Origin: an uncultured Flavobacteriales bacterium
GTDB lineage: Bacteria; Bacteroidota; Bacteroidia; Flavobacteriales; Crocinitomicaceae
DNA length: 9,953 bases
Assembly: GCA_946479985.1 (NCBI GenBank)
Contig: CAMLIF010000129.1
Location: 1-9,953 of the forward strand
Direction of reading: 5' to 3'
Positions 1 through 5,288 of this stretch are shown here, one piece after another (position 1 is the first letter of the stretch; every line of letters starts with the position of its first letter). A program made the position numbers and the translations under genes. The notes under the pieces are model-generated. The model saw only the letters and a program-made list of their open reading frames with translations. It made no database searches and was not told the origin of the DNA.

Positions 1-818
1 GTGCTAACTTAAATGTTGTTGTCAGTCCGCCACCGGTTGTTCAGTTTACTTCAACCGAAGTTTGTAAAGGAAACGTCACGGAATTTTCTTCTTCAGGTTC
101 ATCGGCAACGGCGCCCGATCAGATTGTTTCCTGGCAATGGAGTTTTGGCGACGGGCAAACAGCATCGGTCCCAAATCCGGGTTATACCTATCTTACAGCA
201 GGTATTTTTGCTGCTACCCTGGAAATAACTTCTCTAAACGGGTGTTCTTCTTCACTGACACAGGATGTTGGTGTGAATACCGTTCCGGACGCTGATTTTT
301 CTTATTCACCAAATGATATCTCTGCTGCTGATCCGACGGTTCAGTTTACCAATCTTTCCACTGTTGCCGATAGCTATTTGTGGATCTTCGATTACAATGA
401 TGAAACCAGTACGGAGTTTTCGCCGCAATATGTTTATCCGCAATCGGAAGGATCGTATGTGGTAAAGCTTATTGCATTATCTGATAACGGATGTGCTGAT
501 TCTGTTCAGCGAACTATTACCGTAGGCAATGGGTTGGTATTCTATATCCCGAATTCATTTACTCCGAACGGTGATGGAATCAATGATACTTTTCTGCCTG
601 TTTTCACCAGTGGAACGGATGAAGCGAATTATCGTTTTACGCTTTTCAATCGCTGGGGTGAAATGGTCTTTGAATCAACAGACATGACTATAGGCTGGGA
701 CGGGAAGTTTGAAAACGAGCTTGTTCAGCAAGGCACGTACATTTGGGACATTCGCTTTCAGCACAGAGATAGCGGTGCCTCCGAGCAGATGAACGGGCAT
801 GTGGTTTTGTTGAAATGA
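1..818 (+). CDS. T9SS type B sorting-domain surface protein with PKD domains (5' truncated)
   Basis: This is the C-terminal part of a secreted or cell-surface protein whose start lies left of the window. The frame is open from the first full codon at 3 to TGA at 816-818 (271 residues). A GTG at 273 could be read as a start, but the frame and the homology run straight through it. Residues about 12-92 form a PKD domain (WSFGDGQ, then YTYLTAG). Residues about 93-174 form a second, degenerate PKD-like module (FSYSP, QFTNLS, YVYP). Residues about 175-271 are the gliding-motility-associated/CHU_C domain (FTPNGDGINDTF, LFNRWGEMVFES, GWDGK, GTYIW, ending GHVVLLK), which in this family is the type B export signal of T9SS. 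The fragment aligns without gaps to residues 513-783 of the next gene, about two-thirds identical by hand count, so the pair are tandem paralogues. The ligand or function is unknown; an adhesin or matrix role is inferred. Confidence 0.9.
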   Translation, partial: ANLNVVVSPPPVVQFTSTEVCKGNVTEFSSSGSSATAPDQIVSWQWSFGDGQTASVPNPGYTYLTAGIFAATLEITSLNGCSSSLTQDVGVNTVPDADFSYSPNDISAADPTVQFTNLSTVADSYLWIFDYNDETSTEFSPQYVYPQSEGSYVVKLIALSDNGCADSVQRTITVGNGLVFYIPNSFTPNGDGINDTFLPVFTSGTDEANYRFTLFNRWGEMVFESTDMTIGWDGKFENELVQQGTYIWDIRFQHRDSGASEQMNGHVVLLK

Positions 819-918
819 TTCTTTGTCAAACGGAATGGATTCCAGTGCGATACATCAGAACAGCACTAAGCTCAATAATCCGTACCATTAAATCGGTATA
901 CCTTACGAATTAGGGTTT

Positions 919-936
919 ACAGGTGTGCTCGCCTGT
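919..936 (+). other. Small hairpin between the two T9SS cargo genes
   Basis: The arms ACAGGTG and CGCCTGT pair over 7 bp (one T-G wobble) around a 4-nt loop. It lies about 100 nt after the stop of the upstream gene and 57 nt before the next start. No T-run follows on the + strand, so it is not a classical intrinsic terminator. It may act as a 3'-end or leader stem, or be incidental. Confidence 0.3.
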
Positions 937-943
937 GCTTCCG

Positions 944-978
944 TTGTTTAATATAGTTTAACTTAGACTTGTTAAACT
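944..978 (+). promoter_or_regulatory. Candidate Bacteroidota promoter with overlapping 8-bp dyad
   Basis: TTG at 944-946 and TAGACTTG at 964-971 are separated by 17 nt. This fits the Bacteroidota sigma-A pattern (TTG, then TAnnTTTG) with one mismatch in the -7 box. A perfect inverted repeat, AGTTTAAC (955-962) and GTTAAACT (971-978) with an 8-nt spacer, overlaps the -7 box. It could be an operator or a leader hairpin for the gene starting at 993. The promoter call rests on a short consensus match only. Confidence 0.35.
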
Positions 979-992
979 GAAATAAGGGCGAC

Positions 993-3344
993 ATGATTAC
1001 TACTTGGTTTTCAAAGGGATATTTAGCCGGAATACTGGTTGCGATTGCAGCTTTTTTCGAGATATCTCAAAGTTATGCTCAAATAACGGTTGCATTTCAG
1101 GGCGGCGAACTCGGTGATACCTGGAATTATACAGGTTCCGGTGCAAGTGCGCTGGCCCTCACTGAAGCTACTCTTACTCCGAATAAAATTACAGGAACCC
1201 AATCGATTGTTTGCGGTGGAGATACCGGTGGCGGAAATTGCTTCGGTTCCGGACCCGGAAATGGTCCTGACATGGCCCGGACTTTTAATTTCACTCCTGT
1301 GAATTTATCCGGCTCCAACCAGTTTACACATTCCCTCACGTTCAATTGGGGAAACCGTTTTCCGGCTTGTACCGGAACAGGATGGGACGCTGGCGAAGAT
1401 CTCATTTTCACACCTTTTCACAATGGTATAGCGCAGGCGCCAATCCTTATTGCGGCGGGAAATGAGAATGCCCAATTCGATATTCATACACATTCGTTCA
1501 GTTACGCTATTCCTCCCTGCGTTGTAGATTTTTCCTTTTCTGTTTCGGTTACAACGAATCGTGCCGACGAGCTTTTGTTTCTTGACGATGTGAGACTTAC
1601 TGCTCCGCAAATGAATGTTACTCTTGCTCAGCCCGGAACAATAACGGGTCCAACCCTGATGTGTGTCGGAACAGGATCTATGTGCGGCTATAGCGTACCG
1701 GATGTGCCCGGAACAACTTATCTGTGGTATAATTTGTCGGGCGGAGCGATATTTAATTTGCCCAACGGAGACAGTTACATGTCAGTAAACTGGGCACCGG
1801 TTCCGGCCGGAATCTATACGCTAATGGTTGCTGCGGTTGATGCCTGTGGTAATGCCGGGCCTCCCCAGCAAATCCAGGTACAGGTAGGTACCGTTTCTCC
1901 GCCAACCATTTCCGGACCAACGTCTATGTGCAACGGTGAAACGGTAACGCTTACTTCATCTCAGACTACTTTCATTGAGTGGTCTACCGGTGAAACAACT
2001 GCCAGTATTGACGTAAACTCTCCCGGAACCTATTCGTTGGAATTCTTGTCCGGCTGCGGAACAACACAAACTGTTTCTTATACCATTGCCCTGACTTCAG
2101 GTCCGCAGGTTACAACTTCGGTTACACCTGTTTCATGTAATGGATTAAGCGACGGAGCTATCCAGGTAAATTCTTCTGCATCTAATTTACAGTATACGCT
2201 CAATGGCGGGACTTCCCAATCGTCGAATATATTTACAGGATTGAGCGCAGGTAATTATACTGTCGGAGTGGTTTCCGCTACCGGATGTTCCGGTCAGGCT
2301 ACAGCGATTATTACTCAACCCGCACCTTTGGTTGTTACAGCAGCTACTTCGGGTTTTCTTTGTGAAGGAGAAACTATTCAGCTGAATGGAAGCACAAACA
2401 TGTCGGGAACAGTGGTCTATTCCTGGACGGGACCGAATGGTTTTGCAACGAACGATCAGAATCCGAGCGGAATGCTGGAACCGGGAACGTATCATTTGGA
2501 TGTGATTGTAAACGGATGTACAGGCAATGCCGATTTGACCTTTGTTGTAAGTCCGCCGCCGCTTGTTCAGTTTACTTCAACCGAAGTTTGTAAAGGAAAC
2601 GCAACCGCATTCTCTTCTGCAGGATCGTTTGCTACTGCCCCTGACGAGATTGCTTCTTACGAATGGAGTTTTGGAGACGGCCAAACGGGAACTGCCCAGA
2701 ACATGAACCACACTTATCTGAATGCAGGAGTTTATACTGCAACGCTGGAAATAACTACTCAAAACGGTTGTTCCGCTTCGTTAACCCAGGATGTTGGTGT
2801 GAATGAAGTTCCGTACGCCGATTTTTCCTACCTGCCGCACGAAATTGCTATTTCCAACCCGGCGGTTCAATTCACCAATCTGTCCACATCAGCCAGTACA
2901 TATTTCTGGGATTTTTATTACAACAATGAAACCAGTACGGAGTTTTCGCCGGGGTTTGTCTATCCGCAAGCCGACGGAACCTACGAAGTACTTCTTGTTG
3001 CAACGGCTGCAAACGGCTGTGTTGATTCTATCCGGAAGGCAGTTACCGTAGGCAACGGATTGGTTTATTATGTTCCGAACGCCTTTACTCCGAACGGTGA
3101 CGGAATCAATGATACTTTTCTTCCGGTTTTCACTAGCGGAATTGACGAATCTGCCTACACATTCACTTTGTTTAATCACTGGGGAGAACTGGTTTTTGAA
3201 TCCACAGACATTTATTACGGCTGGGATGGGAAGATGAATAACGAATTGGCACAGGAAGGAACTTACATCTGGTCGATTCAATTTAAATATAAGGAAAGCG
3301 CTGATCGTGAAGAGATGAGTGGGCATGTGGTTTTGATAAAGTAG
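993..3344 (+). CDS. Multidomain secreted PKD/SprB-repeat protein with T9SS type B sorting domain
   Basis: This is a complete 783-residue gene. The ATG at 993 follows a purine-rich AAGGG and opens a clear signal peptide (hydrophobic 10-28, predicted cleavage SYA|Q at 29/30). Domains in order: a beta-rich, Cys-containing N-terminal domain about 30-205 ending LFLDDVRL, similar in feel to MAM/CBM-like sandwiches but not assignable; a PKD/Ig-like module about 213-298; an Ig-like module about 303-366 (MCNGETVTL, GTYSLEF); a SprB repeat about 374-441 (SCNGLSDGAIQV, FTGLSAGNYTV, GCSGQA); an Ig-like module about 447-520 (CEGETIQL); a PKD domain about 523-604 (WSFGDGQ); a second PKD-like module about 605-686; and the CHU_C type B T9SS domain about 687-783 (FTPNGDGINDTF ... 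GHVVLIK). It should cross the inner membrane by Sec and the outer membrane by T9SS. SprB repeats are named for the gliding adhesin SprB, so a surface adhesin or matrix role is likely but inferred. Confidence 0.92.
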   Translation: MITTWFSKGYLAGILVAIAAFFEISQSYAQITVAFQGGELGDTWNYTGSGASALALTEATLTPNKITGTQSIVCGGDTGGGNCFGSGPGNGPDMARTFNFTPVNLSGSNQFTHSLTFNWGNRFPACTGTGWDAGEDLIFTPFHNGIAQAPILIAAGNENAQFDIHTHSFSYAIPPCVVDFSFSVSVTTNRADELLFLDDVRLTAPQMNVTLAQPGTITGPTLMCVGTGSMCGYSVPDVPGTTYLWYNLSGGAIFNLPNGDSYMSVNWAPVPAGIYTLMVAAVDACGNAGPPQQIQVQVGTVSPPTISGPTSMCNGETVTLTSSQTTFIEWSTGETTASIDVNSPGTYSLEFLSGCGTTQTVSYTIALTSGPQVTTSVTPVSCNGLSDGAIQVNSSASNLQYTLNGGTSQSSNIFTGLSAGNYTVGVVSATGCSGQATAIITQPAPLVVTAATSGFLCEGETIQLNGSTNMSGTVVYSWTGPNGFATNDQNPSGMLEPGTYHLDVIVNGCTGNADLTFVVSPPPLVQFTSTEVCKGNATAFSSAGSFATAPDEIASYEWSFGDGQTGTAQNMNHTYLNAGVYTATLEITTQNGCSASLTQDVGVNEVPYADFSYLPHEIAISNPAVQFTNLSTSASTYFWDFYYNNETSTEFSPGFVYPQADGTYEVLLVATAANGCVDSIRKAVTVGNGLVYYVPNAFTPNGDGINDTFLPVFTSGIDESAYTFTLFNHWGELVFESTDIYYGWDGKMNNELAQEGTYIWSIQFKYKESADREEMSGHVVLIK

Positions 3345-3350
3345 TACCAC
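3339..3350 (+). repeat. 12-bp direct repeat, left copy (AAGTAGTACCAC)
   Basis: AAGTAGTACCAC is repeated exactly at 3429-3440, 90 nt away. This left copy contains the last Lys codon and the TAG stop of the upstream gene. The two copies enclose 78 bp holding palindromic repeat unit A, an arrangement that resembles a target-site duplication. Confidence 0.75.
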
Positions 3351-3398
3351 GTCGACTTCGATACATTTCGTCCTCCCGGCCGAAACACTCAGTTTGAC
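3351..3398 (-). repeat. Palindromic intergenic repeat, unit A
   Basis: Read on the minus strand, the unit is a 13-nt arm GTCAAACTGAGTG (3398-3386), a 20-nt hairpin (3385-3366; 5-bp TTTCG/CGAAA stem, 1x1 mismatch, 2 further pairs) and a 15-nt arm TGTATCGAAGTCGAC (3365-3351). It matches unit B (3568-3614) at 11 of 13 and 14 of 15 arm positions, while the hairpin sequence is entirely different but still pairs. It begins 7 nt after the stop of the T9SS cargo gene and is in inverse orientation to unit B. Confidence 0.8.
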
Positions 3399-3428
3399 GC
3401 GGGATATCTAAAAACAATTATTTCACTT

Positions 3429-3440
3429 AAGTAGTACCAC
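3429..3440 (+). repeat. 12-bp direct repeat, right copy (AAGTAGTACCAC)
   Basis: This is an exact copy of 3339-3350. The bases on either side differ from those of the left copy, so the duplication is exactly 12 bp. Confidence 0.75.
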
Positions 3441-3503
3441 ACCAACCTTGTCAGCCGATCAGACAGTTCGTTACAATTTTTCTTTCGCCACGGTGGGCAT
3501 TGT

Positions 3504-3544
3504 GAAAAACCACTCTCCCGATTGCAATCGGGATTGACGTGGTT
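3504..3544 (-). terminator. Intrinsic terminator of the efflux operon with 18-bp palindrome
   Basis: TCCCGATTGCAATCGGGA (3516-3533) is a perfect 18-bp palindrome. It is enclosed by a further inverted pair, AACCAC (3508-3513) and GTGGTT (3539-3544). On the minus strand the outer stem runs directly into TTTTT (3509-3505), as in a Rho-independent terminator, and lies 57 nt past the stop of the YchJ-like gene. No T-run follows on the + strand, so termination of the convergent gene here is less likely. CCCGAT...ATCGGG palindromes recur, from memory, between genes in Bacteroidota. Confidence 0.55.
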
Positions 3545-3567
3545 GGGTTTCGTGATTTAGATTCCAA

Positions 3568-3614
3568 GTCAGGCTGAGTGTTCCGTTTGTAAAACGGAAT
3601 TTATCGAAGTCGAC
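3568..3614 (+). repeat. Palindromic intergenic repeat, unit B
   Basis: The unit is a 13-nt arm GTCAGGCTGAGTG (3568-3580), a perfect 8-bp hairpin TTCCGTTT/AAACGGAA with GTA loop (3581-3599), and a 15-nt arm TTTATCGAAGTCGAC (3600-3614). An outer inverted pair CCAAGTC (3564-3570) and GACTTGG (3612-3618) frames the unit. It overlaps the 3' end of the minus-strand YchJ-like gene. Together with unit A in opposite orientation, it bounds the 264-nt stretch 3351-3614. Confidence 0.85.
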
Positions 3615-3984
3615 TTGGTTCCTCCCCATCCACAAAGTACCAAACCCCGTCTTCCTGTTTAAACGTTGAAAGTTCTTTGTGGACCTGTGTAATTCCGTTC
3701 TCATCTTCGAAATGTGCGTGGAAGAGTACTTTGTTGTCATGCGCTTCAATCACTTCCAGTTTTAGCCAGTTACATGTTTCGGCCCATTCCTGCATGGCTT
3801 TCGGAGAATAATACTTCCGTGTTTTCGGATGCGTTGTCTCAATCAAATACGGAATATTGATCTGTGTATAGGCAGAATAACGTGAACGCATCAGTTCTTC
3901 GGGAATTGCCGGTTTTTTGTTATTCAACAGGAAGGGTTCGCAGCATTCCTCAAAGATTTTTCCGCTGCAGCAAGGACAATCCAT
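3601..3984 (-). CDS. YchJ family protein with N-terminal SEC-C zinc motif
   Basis: This is a small cytoplasmic protein of 127 aa. The N-terminus MDCPCCSGKIFEECC is a SEC-C motif (C3, C5, C14, C15), known to bind Zn in SecA and related proteins. It is followed by YchJ/UPF0225 features: LMRSRYSAYT (31-40), YLIETTHP (46-53) and an NTF2-like beta region ending WYFVDG (115-120). The biochemical role of the family is unknown. The ATG at 3984 overlaps the TAA of the TolC-type gene by one base (TAATG), so it is probably translationally coupled as the last operon gene. The final residues SRLR and the TAA stop are encoded by the arm of palindromic repeat unit B, so the native C-terminus seems to have been replaced or extended by the repeat. 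Length is slightly short for the family. The family call is firm; any link to efflux is only from context. Confidence 0.88.
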   Translation of the reverse strand: MDCPCCSGKIFEECCEPFLLNNKKPAIPEELMRSRYSAYTQINIPYLIETTHPKTRKYYSPKAMQEWAETCNWLKLEVIEAHDNKVLFHAHFEDENGITQVHKELSTFKQEDGVWYFVDGEEPSRLR

Positions 3985-5288
3985 TACAGGAGTTTTTGGA
4001 AATCGCCGCTAAGCAGCGACAGATTCAACTGAGCTGTTTTTAATGCCAGCGCCGAAGACAATTGACGGTTCTTTGCCTGAACAATGGAGAATTGAATTTC
4101 ACGTAATTCGAGATCTGTCATGGAACCGGCTTCGTACGTTTGCCGGGCAATATCGAAGATTTCTTCTGTATTCAGAATAGATGCATTTTCGATTTGGAAT
4201 AATTCCTGTGCGTAATCGTAATTTGAAAAAGCGAGGTTCAATTCTTTGGTAATGACTTGATTTTGCTGTTCTACCATCAATTCGGCATTCTGCTGTGTCA
4301 GATCAAGGTTCTTAAGCGTTGTAAATGTTGAAAGCTGATCTAAGATTGTCCAGCGTAAAGTAAACCCGAAGCCCGGGCCGAGTGAACGGTTGCTGGCCAA
4401 TAAACCAACCTGGCTTTGAGACGTTGTAACTGAATATTGTCCGTATAATCCAAGCTGCGGATAGTATCTTCCCTGCATTTCTTTTCTTTGAGCATCTACC
4501 AAAGCAATATTCGACTTGTTCAGCAAAATGCTGGTATTCTGACTAATTGCATTTGTTTCAATGGCTTTTCGGTCGATTGGCTGCATGGAAACTGCTTCAT
4601 CCGCTACATCGAAATTCACGTTCGAAGCTTCGCCCATAACACTTGCTAATTCTGTTTTCAAATCGCGAATAATCTTATTCTGGCTCAATAAATTGGAACT
4701 GTCTGTGTTCATATCGAGTTTTGCCTGAAGTAAATCGAGTGAGCTAAGTGCCCCGTTTTTCTCTTTGATCACAACCAGGTTGTATCTTTCGCGTGACAAA
4801 TCCAATGCATCCTGGTACACTTTTGTCATTTGATTCTGCAATACCAAAGAGTAGTACAAAACCGCAGTTTGATAAACCTGCATCTCAATTTGGGCGCGAA
4901 CCTGCAACGCAGCCTGGTCTTCCTGGATCTGCAAACGCTTGTCGGCAGCAAACATGGTGAAACCGTCAAAGAAAGTCCAGTCGAGTCTTGCCGTTGCGTT
5001 CAACGAACGGTTCTGTGCATTTTGTTTTTCGTTTATCTGGCCCGAATAAAATTCCTGGCGCGTGTTTGTGCTGCTGAAAAACTGATCTGCAGTTACTTCA
5101 ACGGTTGGAAGATATCCTGCATTTCCGGGGTTATTATTGTTTTCGGCCTGCAAAGCGGTATTTTTCACCATGCGGATATCGAAATTGTTTGCCAGCGTTT
5201 TCTGAACGGCCTGCTCAAAAGTCAGAACTCCCTGAGCCGTTAGTTTATTTACAGCAAGGCAAAGTAATATTGCTAGTATATTTTTCAT
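3984..5288 (-). CDS. TolC family outer-membrane efflux channel
   Basis: This 434-aa protein is the outer-membrane channel of the tripartite RND exporter encoded by the two preceding genes. A signal peptide spans residues 1-18 with likely cleavage LTA|Q. There is no lipobox Cys, so it is TolC-like rather than OprM-like in anchoring. The sequence shows the internal duplication of outer-membrane efflux proteins: GYLPTVEV (58-65) echoes RYYPQLGLYG (274-283), LDWTFFDGF (102-110) echoes LRWTILDQLS (311-320), and GALSSLDLLQAKLD (179-192) echoes GSMTDLELREIQFS (388-401). Long helical regions, about 112-220 and 328-425, would form the periplasmic tunnel. The start ATG overlaps the TGA of the RND gene by 4 nt (ATGA). 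Length is in the normal range for the family. The substrate cannot be told from this subunit. Confidence 0.93.
   Translation of the reverse strand: MKNILAILLCLAVNKLTAQGVLTFEQAVQKTLANNFDIRMVKNTALQAENNNNPGNAGYLPTVEVTADQFFSSTNTRQEFYSGQINEKQNAQNRSLNATARLDWTFFDGFTMFAADKRLQIQEDQAALQVRAQIEMQVYQTAVLYYSLVLQNQMTKVYQDALDLSRERYNLVVIKEKNGALSSLDLLQAKLDMNTDSSNLLSQNKIIRDLKTELASVMGEASNVNFDVADEAVSMQPIDRKAIETNAISQNTSILLNKSNIALVDAQRKEMQGRYYPQLGLYGQYSVTTSQSQVGLLASNRSLGPGFGFTLRWTILDQLSTFTTLKNLDLTQQNAELMVEQQNQVITKELNLAFSNYDYAQELFQIENASILNTEEIFDIARQTYEAGSMTDLELREIQFSIVQAKNRQLSSALALKTAQLNLSLLSGDFQKLL

Noticed and set aside
13..228. 71-residue open frame on the + strand at the window start
   Set aside because: It overlaps in another frame the PKD-coding sequence that matches the downstream paralogue residue by residue; no domain or start context of its own.
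273..275. GTG as the start of a complete 181-aa protein
   Set aside because: The same frame is open back to position 3 and encodes a full PKD domain homologous to the second gene, so the gene is truncated by the window edge, not started here.
919..936. Intrinsic terminator after the first secreted-protein gene
   Set aside because: The hairpin is real on paper, but no T-run follows on either side in the correct direction, so I list it only as a hairpin.
1127..1610. Two minus-strand open frames (about 94 and 101 aa) inside the second secreted-protein gene
   Set aside because: They lie antisense to a confident gene with clear domains, show no recognisable motif, and are low-complexity shadows.
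2889..3350. 153-aa minus-strand open frame over the sorting-domain region
   Set aside because: It is antisense to the conserved CHU_C domain; no motif or translation signal supports it.
3448..3480. Plus-strand terminator from TGTC...GACA followed by TTTTT at 3476
   Set aside because: The stem is only 4 bp with a 9-nt loop and the T-run starts too far downstream.
3351..3614. CRISPR array or small mobile element with its own transposase
   Set aside because: There are only two units here, in opposite orientation and with unequal spacing, and no transposase or cas gene in the window. Palindromic-repeat family is the better reading.
3471..3749. 92-aa minus-strand open frame crossing the intergenic repeats
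   Set aside because: It overlaps the YchJ-like gene in another frame and runs through the palindrome and repeat unit B; composition is not protein-like.
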